A DNA stretch of 64,000 bases from Conexibacter woesei Iso977N (GCF_000424625.1 NZ_AUKG01000002.1:1-64000), one strand, 5' to 3'; counted from the first letter of the stretch, positions 42,185 through 50,874 are shown. The notes: a model not told the origin generated them from the sequence alone. Translations and numbers: made by a program.

Positions 42185-44353
42185 CTACGCCACCGGGCGC
42201 AGGTGCTGGTAGGGCTCGGCGCCGCGCAGCACGCGGATCAGGCCCTCGACGACGTTCTCGTCGCCGATCGTCTTGCCGTCGGTGACCGCGTCGACGATGC
42301 CGCGCTTGCGCTCGACCAGTTCGGCCATCGTCTCGTCGATCGTCTCGGCGGCCAGCAGGTACCAGGCGGTGACCGAGTCGGTCTGGCCGATGCGGTGCGT
42401 GCGGTCCTCGGCCTGGTCGTGCAGCGCGGGGGTCCACTCCAGCTCCAGGAACGCGACGTTGGACGCGCGCGTCAGCGTGATGCCCTGCGCGGCGACGCGG
42501 GTGGCGCAGACGATCAGCTGCGGGCCGCCCTCCTCCTGGAAGGCCCGCACGCTCTCCTCGCGCGCCTCGATCCTGTCGCGGCCGAAGAGGTGCAGCGCGT
42601 CCGGGAAGCGCTCCAGCACCGCCTCCTGGATCTCGCGGTGGCGGGCGAAGACGACGAGCGGCTCGCCGCTGGCCAGGAAGTCGTGGATCCACGCCAGCGC
42701 GCTGTTGAGCTTGCCGCGCGCGGCCAGCCGCTGCAGCGCGCCGAGCTGCGCCAGCCGCTCGGCCCGCAGCGTCGCGGCGATCTTCGCGTTGAGGTCGCCG
42801 AGCTCCAGCGGCTGCGAGCGCAGCCACTCGATCACGTCGCGCTCGGCCACGCGGTACTCGCGCTCGTTGTCGAGCGCCACCGGGACGACGACGCGCCGCT
42901 TGGCCGGCAGCTGGGGCAGCACCTCGCTCTTCAGCCGCCGCACGAAGCACGAGCGGCGCAGGTGCCAATGCAGGCGCTCCTCGGTCAGGACGCCCTGGAA
43001 CTGACGTGAGAAGCGGGCGCCGCTGCCGAACTCGTCCAGCCGCCCGATGATCCGCAGCTGTGAGATCAGCTCCTCGGCGTGGTTGAGGACCGGCGTGCCG
43101 GTCAGCGCGACGCGCAGGCCGCCGCGGACGACGCTCTCGGCGAGCTTGCGCACCGCCTGCGTCCGCTTGGCGCGCGGGTTCTTGCAGTAATGGGACTCGT
43201 CGACCACCACGGCTTCCGGCCGCAGCCGCGCGAGCGTGTTGAGGTGCTTGGCGACGACCTCGTAGTTGATGATCGTGATGTCGCCGGTCTTCGGGACCGC
43301 GACGCCGCCCTCGACGACCTCGACGGTCCGGTGCGGCAGCCACTTCCTGGTCTCACGCAGCCAGTTGAGCTTCAGCGACGCGGGGCAGACGACGATCGCC
43401 GGGAACGCCTCGTCGGCCTCCATCATAGCCAGCGCCTGGACGGTCTTGCCCAGGCCCTGCTCGTCGGAGAGGAACGCGCGCCGCGCGTCGAGCAGGTACT
43501 GCACGCCCGCCCACTGGAACGGCTGCAGCTCGCCGCCCATCCGCTCGGCGACGCCCTCGATCGGCGGACCCTCGGTCGCCTTGGAGCGCTTGATCTGCGC
43601 CTGGGCCTCGGCGGCCTCCTCGCGCAGGTCCTCCAGCGCCGCCTCGGCGGGTGAGTCGATGTCGACGCCGTGGAGCGCCAGGAAGCCGTCGAGGTGCGTG
43701 ACGACCCACGGGTCCAGCGGCAGCGAGCGGCCGCCGTCCGACGTCCCCGGCAGGCGCTCGAACGCGTCTCCGATCGACGGGTCCCACAGGGTCTCCAGCA
43801 GGAACGACTCGCCCTCGACCGCGACGTTCAGGACCAGCCGCGCCGGTGGCGCCTCGCCGCCGTGCTCCAGCGCCAGGACGCAGCGCATCGCCGCGCCGTC
43901 GAGCTTCGCGCCGCGTGCGTCGGCCAGCGCCTCGGCGCCCTCGCGCGTCAGCGGCGCGAGCAGCATGCCCTCGTGCTCGACCGACCCCTTCAACAACGCC
44001 TCGGGCACCGTGCCCGCGCGCGTGTCGAGGACCCACCAGCCCTTGGCGTCGTAGCGCGTCGTCCGGACCCGGCCGACCCAGCGCTCGCCGACGCCGCGCA
44101 GCCAGATGTCGGTCTGCGCGCTGCTCGTCAGCTTCGGGAAGCGCCGCAGCACCTCCGCGACGTGGACCGCGGCCCAGTCGTCGACCGGCGCCCACCACTC
44201 GCGCGTGTCCCAGTCGAACCGGCGGTGCGGGATCTGCCGGACCAGCGCGACGATGTGCGGGTCGTAGGGGAACTGCAGGACGACGATCTGCTTGCCGTCG
44301 GGCCCGCGGCGGACCTCGATGTTGGGGCGGTCGGAGACGGCGGCCAATGACAC
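42185..44353 (-). CDS. SNF2-family DNA-dependent ATPase, SMARCAL1-like
   Basis: 722 aa from a GTG at 44353; TAGGCT lies 7 nt upstream. The N-terminus has a HARP-like segment (FPYDPHIVALVRQIPHRRFD, then WDTREWWAP). Helicase motifs: I DEQGLGKTVQALA, II VVVDESHYCKN, III ALTGTPVLN, V VAAQGITLTRA, VI QAEDRTHRIGQTD. SMARCAL1-like enzymes anneal or remodel branched DNA at stalled forks; bacterial members are poorly studied. It is a single gene, followed by the repeat cluster, with no nuclease or methylase next door that would mark it as a defence system. Confidence 0.93.
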   Translation of the reverse strand: MSLAAVSDRPNIEVRRGPDGKQIVVLQFPYDPHIVALVRQIPHRRFDWDTREWWAPVDDWAAVHVAEVLRRFPKLTSSAQTDIWLRGVGERWVGRVRTTRYDAKGWWVLDTRAGTVPEALLKGSVEHEGMLLAPLTREGAEALADARGAKLDGAAMRCVLALEHGGEAPPARLVLNVAVEGESFLLETLWDPSIGDAFERLPGTSDGGRSLPLDPWVVTHLDGFLALHGVDIDSPAEAALEDLREEAAEAQAQIKRSKATEGPPIEGVAERMGGELQPFQWAGVQYLLDARRAFLSDEQGLGKTVQALAMMEADEAFPAIVVCPASLKLNWLRETRKWLPHRTVEVVEGGVAVPKTGDITIINYEVVAKHLNTLARLRPEAVVVDESHYCKNPRAKRTQAVRKLAESVVRGGLRVALTGTPVLNHAEELISQLRIIGRLDEFGSGARFSRQFQGVLTEERLHWHLRRSCFVRRLKSEVLPQLPAKRRVVVPVALDNEREYRVAERDVIEWLRSQPLELGDLNAKIAATLRAERLAQLGALQRLAARGKLNSALAWIHDFLASGEPLVVFARHREIQEAVLERFPDALHLFGRDRIEAREESVRAFQEEGGPQLIVCATRVAAQGITLTRASNVAFLELEWTPALHDQAEDRTHRIGQTDSVTAWYLLAAETIDETMAELVERKRGIVDAVTDGKTIGDENVVEGLIRVLRGAEPYQHLRPVA

Positions 44354-44405
44354 CCCTTCCAGCCTATCGGCCGCGGGCCGCCGCCAGGCCCCCGCTCACG
44401 GTCGG

Positions 44406-44855
44406 CTAGCTCGGCAGCGACGAGCCGGCGAAGGCGAAGAACCAGATGCCGAACAGGACGATCGCGCAGCCGACCGAGATCAGCATGACCTGCTCGAGCA
44501 CGCCGCGGTCGTTGGTCGCCCTGCGGTCACCGCGCATCGAGCGGTTCCAGGACGCGTGGTCGCGCTTGTCGGTCAGGCGCCCGGTCACGCGCATGTGCGT
44601 GCGGTTCACGACGCCGAGGAACTTCCCGATGATCACCGCGGTGATCACCATCCCGACGAGCACGAGCGCGTACGGGCCCAGCGAGGGCTGGGAGGAGGAC
44701 GTCATGCGCGAGGCGATCCACAGCCACACGATCGGCGAGACCAGCCACATCACGACCGATCCCGCGGCCATCACCAGCACGAGCGCGAAGCCCGCGAGGT
44801 GGCGGTGCGGCCCGACCGACGAGCCCGTCGTTGACTGCCCTGCGTGTGTGCTCAT
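44406..44855 (-). CDS. Hypothetical membrane protein (149 aa)
   Basis: 149 aa. Two hydrophobic hairpins lie at about 20-48 (FALVLVMAAGSVVMWLVSPI) and 57-82 (YALVLVGMVITAVIIGKFLG), with a basic loop NRTHMRVTGRLTDKRDHASW and a final helix before the C-terminus SSLPS. No family recognised. GGAGGAG occurs 13 nt before the ATG. It is 41 bp downstream of the 633-aa membrane protein gene on the same strand, so the two may be one transcript and one complex. Confidence 0.68.
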   Translation of the reverse strand: MSTHAGQSTTGSSVGPHRHLAGFALVLVMAAGSVVMWLVSPIVWLWIASRMTSSSQPSLGPYALVLVGMVITAVIIGKFLGVVNRTHMRVTGRLTDKRDHASWNRSMRGDRRATNDRGVLEQVMLISVGCAIVLFGIWFFAFAGSSLPS

Positions 44856-44896
44856 GGCGTGAAGTCCTCTCCTCCTCCAGCCCGTTGTACCCGATT

Positions 44897-46798
44897 TCAG
44901 GCTCCTGGTGCGCTGGCCACCGGGCTCCCGGTCGTGAAGCGGTCCCTGCGGTCGGTCTTCGTGCGGGCCGGCGCGGCCGGCGGCTCGGTCGGCGCGCCGG
45001 GCGCGCCACCCTGGCGGGAGACGCGCGCGACGCCCCACGACAGCGCGGTGATGAAGACGATCGCGAGGATCAGGATCAGCAGGCAGGCCGCGGTCCACAG
45101 CCAGCCCGGGATGTCGTCCCTACGCTCGCGCTGCATCAGCTTGTGGTCGGTGACGAACGCGCGCGTCACGTGGTCCAGGGCCGGGACGCCGGCGACCGGG
45201 ATCGCCTTGTCCTCGGGCATGTAGACCGGGACGCCCATGATCGTGCGGCCGTTCTGGACGCGCAGCATCGACTTCCAGTCGCCGTAGGCCGGTGCGGGCG
45301 AGCGGAACGCGTAGACGCCGTCGCCGACCTTCTTGAGGCGGTCGACCTTGAGCTTGCCGCTCTGCCACGAGGTGACCGAGACCCACGACGCGCCGTTGCC
45401 CGTCGACTTCGGGTCGAGCGTGACCGTGCCGGTCACGTAGCGCTCGCCCGGCTTCGAGTTGGGCGCGGTGTGCAGCGCGAACGTCGCCTTCTGGCCGTTC
45501 GGCGCCGTGGTGGAGAGCCCGTAGGCGGTGAGGCCGGCGATCAGCGCAAAGGCGCCGATGGCGACCGGCCGCGCGATGTTCTGCTTGGGCAGCCTGAAGC
45601 GCAGGCCTGAGCCCAGCAGGCCGCCGAGCAGGCCGCCCGCGACGCCCGCCAGCGCGGCGCAGAAGATCGCCTCGGGCATGATCCCGCCGTTCCACTTCAG
45701 GCGGAAGACCTCGTTGACCCAGGCCCACTCCGAGGCGAAGCCGATCGTGCCGCAGGCCAGGCCGCCGAGCGCGCCGAGGGCGATCGGGCGATCGCGGGTC
45801 ACGGCCAGCGCGATCGCCTCGACGCACAGCGCCTCGACGAGGTAGAGCGGCATCGCGGGCATGATCTCGCCCATCGGGACGCCGACGATCAGGTCGATCG
45901 CGCCGCGGACGACGAAGAACATCAGCGCGGTCGCCAGCGCGCCGCCCTTGCCGATCCAGATCCGGGCGGCCGTGAGCGCGAGGCCCGCGGCGAGCGCGAT
46001 CAGCATCGGCTGGAAGACCATGCGGAACTGCGGGACGCCGAAGTCGAACTCGCCCTGGAAGGTCGAGAGGCCGATCAGCAGGCCGCCCATCAGGCCGACG
46101 CGGCGCGCGGCGGTCATCCACCAGGTGCCGTGGATGCTGTCGGAGCGGATGCCGCGGAACGCGAGGCCCTCGGCGAGCAGGATCGCCTGGCCGATGAGCG
46201 TCAGGCCGGCGCCGCCGAAGAGCATCAGGTGCGTCGGGCCCCAGAGCGTGACGTCCTGGCCGAAGAGCCGGTGCCACATGTCGTCGAGCGGGAAGCCGAG
46301 CAGCGCGAAGCCGCCGCAGGCGGCGGTCAGGACGCCGCCGACCGGGACGTACCAGTCGCGCGTGATCTTGATCGCGGCCGGCCCGGGCTTCTCCTCGGGC
46401 AGCGCGAGCGCGAGGCAGCCGGAGGCGAAGACGCCGTAGAGGCCGACGAGGATCAGGTAGTGCGCGGGGTTGGCCAGCGGGCCGGGGTCGCGGCCCTGGT
46501 CGATGTGCAGGGAGATGTCCCAGTACATGCCGAGCAGCGCGATCAGCAGCGAGCCGCCGCCGACGCCGAGCGGCAGGGCACACCAGCTCGGCAGGCCGGA
46601 GACCTTCTCGGAGAAGGCGGCCATCCTGCGCAGGCGCCCGTCGCGGCCCGGGTGGTTGCGATAACCCATGATCCCGAGCATCAGGACCGCGGTGGCGACC
46701 GAGGCGATCGCGGTGGCGAGGACGATCTGCCCGATCGCCGCACCCCCGGCGGGGTTGCTGGACGACGACGCAGCAAGGACCACGTGCGCAAGTGACAT
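44897..46798 (-). CDS. Unrecognised multi-pass membrane protein with duplicated Asp/His motif
   Basis: 633 aa, about twelve transmembrane helices then an outer domain and one last helix. The motif D-x3-H-x3-G-x-D-x5/6-P-x-H occurs twice: D94, H98, G102, D104, P111, H113 and D172, H176, G180, D182, P188, H190, each at a helix edge, an arrangement suited to metal binding. Residues about 445-560 (GDGVYAFRSPAPAYGDWKSM) recall YtkA/FixH-like outer domains linked to copper proteins. TAACAT lies 6 nt before the ATG and overlaps a large palindrome shared with the divergent MerR gene, which likely controls it. Metal or heme handling is inference. Confidence 0.8.
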   Translation of the reverse strand: MSLAHVVLAASSSSNPAGGAAIGQIVLATAIASVATAVLMLGIMGYRNHPGRDGRLRRMAAFSEKVSGLPSWCALPLGVGGGSLLIALLGMYWDISLHIDQGRDPGPLANPAHYLILVGLYGVFASGCLALALPEEKPGPAAIKITRDWYVPVGGVLTAACGGFALLGFPLDDMWHRLFGQDVTLWGPTHLMLFGGAGLTLIGQAILLAEGLAFRGIRSDSIHGTWWMTAARRVGLMGGLLIGLSTFQGEFDFGVPQFRMVFQPMLIALAAGLALTAARIWIGKGGALATALMFFVVRGAIDLIVGVPMGEIMPAMPLYLVEALCVEAIALAVTRDRPIALGALGGLACGTIGFASEWAWVNEVFRLKWNGGIMPEAIFCAALAGVAGGLLGGLLGSGLRFRLPKQNIARPVAIGAFALIAGLTAYGLSTTAPNGQKATFALHTAPNSKPGERYVTGTVTLDPKSTGNGASWVSVTSWQSGKLKVDRLKKVGDGVYAFRSPAPAYGDWKSMLRVQNGRTIMGVPVYMPEDKAIPVAGVPALDHVTRAFVTDHKLMQRERRDDIPGWLWTAACLLILILAIVFITALSWGVARVSRQGGAPGAPTEPPAAPARTKTDRRDRFTTGSPVASAPGA

Positions 46799-46802
46799 GA
46801 GC

Positions 46803-46830
46803 TGATGTTACACCGATCGATGTCACATCA
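46803..46830. promoter_or_regulatory. MerR-type palindromic operator in divergent promoter
   Basis: A 28-bp near-palindrome runs tgatgttaca-ccgatcga-tgtcacatca with arms matching at 9 of 10 positions. It begins 4 bp from the membrane protein start codon, contains that gene's TAACAT -10 box (46805-46810, leftward) and lies just upstream of TAGGAT (46838-46843), the box for merR. One bound regulator could govern both genes. Confidence 0.75.
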
Positions 46831-46849
46831 AACAGGGTAGGATGGACGT

Positions 46850-47635
46850 GTGTCCGATGTCACGGAGGCGCCCGGTGTTGCGTCCCACGATGGCGGTCTG
46901 TCCCTGACGATCGACGAGCTCGCCCAGCAGACGGGGATGACCGTCCGGAACATCCGCGCCCATCAGTCGCGCGGCCTGCTGCCGCCGCCGGAGGTGCGCG
47001 GCCGCACCGGCTACTACGGGCCCCAGCACGTCGCGCGCATCGACCTCATCCGTGAGATGCAGGGCCAGGGCTTCAACCTCGAGGCGATCCGTCGCCTGGT
47101 CGACGCCGCGCCCGGGTCCAGCGAGGAGCCGCTGAGGTTCCTGCGCGCGGTCGCCGAGCCCTACACCGAGGACCAGCCGGAGGTGCTCAGCGCCCAGGAG
47201 CTGGCCGAGAGGTGGGGGAGCAAGGACACCGGGCTGCTCGAGCGCGCGGTCAAGTTGGGGTTGTTGAAGCCGCTGGGCGACGGCTCGTTCGAGGACGTCA
47301 CGCCGCGGCTGACGCGCGCGGGCAAGGAGCTGGAGCGGCTCGGGATCCCGCCCGAGACCGCGATGCAGCTGGCCGGCAAGATCCGCAAGCACGCCGACGG
47401 CGTCGCGCGGGCCTACGTCGACCTCTTCGTCCAGGAGGTCTGGAAGCCGTTCGAGGCCGACGGCGCGCCCGAGGAGCGCTGGCCGGAGGTCCGCGACGCG
47501 CTGGAGCGCCTGCGCCCGCTGGCCGCCGACACGCTGCTGGCGATCTTCGGCGTCGCGATGGCCGACGCCTCCGAGCAGGCGTTCGGCCGCGAGATCGAGC
47601 GCCTGCAGCGCCGGCCGCGCAAGCAGAAGTCGTAG
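46850..47635 (+). CDS. MerR-family regulator, divergent from membrane protein
   Basis: 261 aa from a GTG placed 6 nt after TAGGAT, so its transcript is probably leaderless. The MerR domain is at about 18-88: LTIDELAQQTGMTVRNIRAH, YYGPQHVARIDLIREMQGQG. The remaining 170 residues are helical, with LSAQELAERWGSKDTGLLER suggesting a second helix-turn-helix, and no Cys/His cluster for metal sensing. The 28-bp palindrome between it and the 633-aa membrane protein gene is its likely site. Confidence 0.9.
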   Translation: MSDVTEAPGVASHDGGLSLTIDELAQQTGMTVRNIRAHQSRGLLPPPEVRGRTGYYGPQHVARIDLIREMQGQGFNLEAIRRLVDAAPGSSEEPLRFLRAVAEPYTEDQPEVLSAQELAERWGSKDTGLLERAVKLGLLKPLGDGSFEDVTPRLTRAGKELERLGIPPETAMQLAGKIRKHADGVARAYVDLFVQEVWKPFEADGAPEERWPEVRDALERLRPLAADTLLAIFGVAMADASEQAFGREIERLQRRPRKQKS

Positions 47636-47653
47636 TTGTAGGTCTTCCGCGCG

Positions 47654-48343
47654 CTAGGCCGCGACCTGCGCGCGGTCCAGCGCCGCGTCGGCGAACGCCT
47701 CGATCAGCGGCGACAGCGGCGCGCCCGCCAGTGTCCCGGCCTGGGGGTGGAACAGCGTCGCCAGGAAGAACGGGTGGCCGGGCAGCTCCAGCGCGACCGC
47801 GCCGATCCCCTGCGCCCGCGCGGTGACCGGGATCCCCGCGCGCTCCAACGCGTCCTCGGCGGCGGCCGACGGCGCGTAGCCGCAGAAGAACAGGCCCTCG
47901 AAGGGCGCGGTGCCGAGCAGCTGCGCCAGCCGCGTGCCGGGCGTCGGCGTGACCGTCCGGCGCGCCCCGTCCACGCGGCAGTCAAGCGGCGCGATGAACG
48001 GCGCGGGCGCGTCCGGGTCGGACTCGGCGTGGCGCGGGTCCGGGACGCCCGCGAGCGCGCGGCCCAGCTCCAGCGCGGCGAACTGGAAGCCGCCGCAGGT
48101 CCCGAGCAGCGGCGTGCCCTCGCGGCGCGCGGCGCCGATCGCCGCGAGCACCGCGGGCTCGTCGCGGTACGGGCTGCCGGGCGCGATCCAGAGCGCGTCG
48201 TGCAGCGGCAGCGCGCCCGCGTCGGTCGCGTGCCAGCTCGCGGTCAGGCCGCGCTCGCGCAGCCGGTCCAGGACCGCGTCCAGCTCGCGGTGCGTGGAGT
48301 ACTCCGGGTTGTGGTCGCCGAGGACGAGGATGCGTGCGCTCAT
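47654..48343 (-). CDS. CTP synthase-like class I glutamine amidotransferase fold protein
   Basis: 229 aa, a free-standing GATase-1 domain related to the C-terminal half of CTP synthase, without a synthetase domain. The nucleophile elbow GTCGGFQFA (Cys about 102) and the histidine in LFHPQ are present, but the residue following HP is Gln where the catalytic triad needs Glu, so glutaminase activity is doubtful. FFCGYAPSAAAEDALERAGI is conserved-looking. It converges on the MerR gene and lies downstream of a sigma-factor pair; no acceptor subunit is near. Confidence 0.8.
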   Translation of the reverse strand: MSARILVLGDHNPEYSTHRELDAVLDRLRERGLTASWHATDAGALPLHDALWIAPGSPYRDEPAVLAAIGAARREGTPLLGTCGGFQFAALELGRALAGVPDPRHAESDPDAPAPFIAPLDCRVDGARRTVTPTPGTRLAQLLGTAPFEGLFFCGYAPSAAAEDALERAGIPVTARAQGIGAVALELPGHPFFLATLFHPQAGTLAGAPLSPLIEAFADAALDRAQVAA

Positions 48344-48391
48344 GCCCGTGGTGACGCGCGGGCGCGCCCGGACCGGACACGCGGCGCCCCG

Positions 48392-49090
48392 CTAGAGCGC
48401 GACGTCCCTGGTGACGCCGCCGCGCGTCACCCGCAGCGTGCGGCCCCGGAACGCCTGCTCGCCGGCACCGACCACGAGGAACGTCCCGTCCGGGGCGATC
48501 GGCACCGGCGCGTCGCCGCGGGTCATCCGCAGCGCGGTCACCGACCGGTCGGCGATCCCGTACAGCACCGCGCGTGCGCCGTCGCCGGTCGCCATGCTCC
48601 GCGTCCAGAGCAGCAGCGGCTCGCGGGCGGGCACGCCGCACATCGCGCCGGGCGGGCTCGCGTCGTAGGCCGCGAAGCGCCCGTCCTCGACGCGGCCGAC
48701 GCGGTCGCCGACCAGGCGGCCGGGCACCACGCACGTCGCACCGTTGGTGTTCTGATAAGTCAGCAATCCCCAGCGAGCGCCGGCCACGCTCGGATCTTCG
48801 GTCGACGCGCGGGCCAGCCGCCGATCGGCGGGTGCCTGCCGCACCTGGGCGCCGCCGTCGCGGCCGGTGAGCGTCGTGCCGTCGTCGCCCGTGAAGACCT
48901 TGGTCCCGACCGCGAACCCGCCGCCGACGACCAGGAAGCCGAGGACCGCGCCGAGGACCGGGCCGGGGATCAGCTGCAGCCTGCGTCGCCGCTGCACCTG
49001 ACGGTCGAGCCTCGCCTTGCGCGCTCCGGCCACGCGGAACTGCTCGTACAGCTCGTGCGACGAGCGGCGGTCCGGCGGGATGTCGCTCAC
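48392..49090 (-). CDS. Putative ECF-associated membrane protein (anti-sigma-like)
   Basis: 232 aa from a GTG overlapping the sigma gene stop (GTGA). About 40 basic cytoplasmic residues precede one transmembrane helix (IPGPVLGAVLGFLVVGGGFA). The outer part, about 90-232, has two cysteines (GATCVV, AMCGV) and is clearly homologous to the exported protein at 50215-50841: compare GATC-x5-R-x-VG-x3-GRV and GARAVLYGIADRSV. Position directly after a sigma gene and the topology suggest an anti-sigma or signal-transfer protein, although no zinc-binding anti-sigma motif is seen. Confidence 0.75.
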   Translation of the reverse strand: MSDIPPDRRSSHELYEQFRVAGARKARLDRQVQRRRRLQLIPGPVLGAVLGFLVVGGGFAVGTKVFTGDDGTTLTGRDGGAQVRQAPADRRLARASTEDPSVAGARWGLLTYQNTNGATCVVPGRLVGDRVGRVEDGRFAAYDASPPGAMCGVPAREPLLLWTRSMATGDGARAVLYGIADRSVTALRMTRGDAPVPIAPDGTFLVVGAGEQAFRGRTLRVTRGGVTRDVAL

Positions 49091-49710
49091 GTCAGCGAAC
49101 CCTCGGCGGACCTGAGGCCGTCGATGATCCTCGCGAGATCGCGCAGCGCGCGCGACACACGGATCCGTACCGCGCCGGGACTGGCACCGAGCAGCTCACC
49201 GATCTCATCGTATGGGCGATGTTCGACGACCCGCAAGCGCAGCACCTCGCGCTGATCGGCCGACAGCGAGGCGAGCGCGCGCTCGAGGACCGGGCGGAAG
49301 CGTTCGAGGTCGGCGAGGTCCTCGATCCGGTCGAACTCCTCGGGGGCCAGCCGCGGGGCGGCGGCGCCGATCCGCTCGAGGTTGCGGCGCTCGACCCGCC
49401 CGCGGTCCCTCCAGCGGTAGAGCTGGTGGCGGGCGATCGTCCACATCCACTGGCGCCCCTCGTCCTCGGTCGTGCCGCGGAAGGCCTCGATCGACGCCAG
49501 CATCTCGGCGAACGTCTCGGCCATCAGGTCGAACGCGGCCTCGGGATCGAGCGTCTGGCGGGCGAGGTACTTCAGCACCACGTCGTGGTAGGCGAGGTAC
49601 ACGTCGCCGAACGTGCTCGGGTCGCTCCGGGCCCGGACGAACAGCGAGGATGGGTGGTGGCCCACCCGCCGGCGCAGGCTGCCGCCGCGCGTCCGGCGCG
49701 TCGAGATCAC
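49087..49710 (-). CDS. ECF sigma-70 factor
   Basis: 207 aa from a GTG at 49710. Region 2 covers about 35-100 (VYLAYHDVVLKYLARQTLDP, then GRQWMWTIARHQLYRWRDRG) and region 4 about 140-195 (LERALASLSADQREVLRLRV, then YDEIGELLGASPGAVRIRVS). It is a two-domain extracytoplasmic-function factor. It is coupled to the membrane protein downstream and diverges from two exported-protein genes, a likely regulon. The 115-bp gap to 49826 should hold its own type of promoter; TTGAAA at 49762 is one candidate -35. Confidence 0.92.
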   Translation of the reverse strand: MISTRRTRGGSLRRRVGHHPSSLFVRARSDPSTFGDVYLAYHDVVLKYLARQTLDPEAAFDLMAETFAEMLASIEAFRGTTEDEGRQWMWTIARHQLYRWRDRGRVERRNLERIGAAAPRLAPEEFDRIEDLADLERFRPVLERALASLSADQREVLRLRVVEHRPYDEIGELLGASPGAVRIRVSRALRDLARIIDGLRSAEGSLT

Positions 49711-49825
49711 GCCGGAACCATCTCAGACGAGGAACCTTCGGCGGAGAAGAGTTGCGCAGCGTTGAAACAACTTCGTGCGTTCTCGCCCTATTCCACCACC
49801 CCCGATGGAATGGAGCGTTTCCCCG

Positions 49826-50212
49826 ATGTCCCACCGCACGGGCATGTCCCGCGGCGTGCTGTTGCTCGCCCTCATCTGCGCCGTCAGCTTCGGCGCCGTC
49901 GTCCGCGTCGCCCTGGCGGGTGACAACAACCACGTCACCTGCGTCGAGCACGGCTTCTACTCGGGCGACAACAACAACGACTCGAGCTTCTTCGCCCGCG
50001 TCTACCAGGGGTGCAGCGCGACCCACCGCTACTGCGGTCTCTTCACCGCGACCGGCGGCTTCATCGGGTCCAGCGACAACTACAACAGCACCGGGACCTG
50101 CAACACGTGGTCGCGGGACTCCACCAGCAGCGCGAACGAGTGCAGCGCCGTCGCGGAGCTCAGCGACGACAACGTCTTCTCCTACCACCCGCACGCCTCG
50201 ACGGGGTGCTGA
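49826..50212 (+). CDS. Small secreted Cys-containing protein
   Basis: About 128 aa from the ATG at 49826 (an in-frame ATG at 49805 is possible). Residues 1-30 form a signal peptide (MSRGVLLLALICAVSFGAVV, cleaved near ALA-GD). The mature part, rich in Asn, Ser and Asp, has six cysteines (VTCVEH, QGCSAT, RYCGLF, GTCNTW, NECSAV, C-terminal STGC), enough for three disulfides. No family recognised. It is followed 2 bp later by the gene for an exported protein whose paralogue sits in the divergent sigma operon. Confidence 0.72.
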   Translation: MSHRTGMSRGVLLLALICAVSFGAVVRVALAGDNNHVTCVEHGFYSGDNNNDSSFFARVYQGCSATHRYCGLFTATGGFIGSSDNYNSTGTCNTWSRDSTSSANECSAVAELSDDNVFSYHPHASTGC

Positions 50213-50214
50213 GC

Positions 50215-50841
50215 ATGCTCCGGCGCGTGAAGTTCCTGGTCGCGTTCGTCGCGGCGATCCTGCTCGGCGTGGCGTTCGCCTCGGCCGTGATGGGCACGAC
50301 GACCCCGGACACGCCGCCCGGCCCGGCGGCGCTGGAGCCGGACGGCAGCGGCGCGACGATCGCCGCGACCGCGAGCGACCCGGCCGCGGGCCTGGCGCGC
50401 TCGGCGTCGCCGGCGCGCTGGGCGGTGCGCGTCTACCGCTCGGAGACCGGGGCGACGTGCCCGGACGTCAACCGCACCGTCGGCGGCGACTACGGCCGCG
50501 TCGACGGCGACGGCTCGTTCCACCCGCTGGCCCTCGACGCGGCGGGCTCGTGCGTCGACCTGACGGCGGCGCACCCCTACGAGCTGGTCGTCCGCCACCT
50601 GCCGGCCAACGACGAGCGCGGCGCGCGGGCGATCGTCTTCGGCGTCGCGACGTCCGGCGTGGCGTCGATCACGCTGACCGTCGACGGCGCCGCGCGCGCC
50701 GTGCCGGTCGACAACGGCGCGTTCGTGGCCCCGCTCGCCGAGGACGACATCGGCGCCACGTCGGCCACGTTCACGCTCGCGGACGGCACGCAGGAGACGC
50801 ACGCGTTGCGTGCCGACCCCGCGCTGGCCAACCAGCCATAA
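50215..50841 (+). CDS. Exported protein paralogous to the ECF-linked membrane protein
   Basis: 208 aa. An N-terminal signal/anchor helix (FLVAFVAAILLGVAFASAVM) is followed by a Thr/Pro/Ala linker and a domain of about 140 residues with two cysteines. That domain aligns with the outer part of the protein encoded at 48392-49090 (GATC, GRV, GSC, GARAIVFGVATSGV, then a Val/Gly-rich end). Its gene is 2 bp after the Cys-rich secreted protein gene. A shared ligand or competition with the membrane paralogue for it is inference. Confidence 0.75.
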   Translation: MLRRVKFLVAFVAAILLGVAFASAVMGTTTPDTPPGPAALEPDGSGATIAATASDPAAGLARSASPARWAVRVYRSETGATCPDVNRTVGGDYGRVDGDGSFHPLALDAAGSCVDLTAAHPYELVVRHLPANDERGARAIVFGVATSGVASITLTVDGAARAVPVDNGAFVAPLAEDDIGATSATFTLADGTQETHALRADPALANQP

Positions 50842-50874
50842 ACATGCAAGTTCCTGGGTAGGAGGCGACGACCG

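Noticed and set aside
42185-44353. SNF2-like ATPase as part of a phage-defence island
   Set aside because: No nuclease, methylase or other defence gene adjoins it; motifs fit a SMARCAL1-like repair enzyme.
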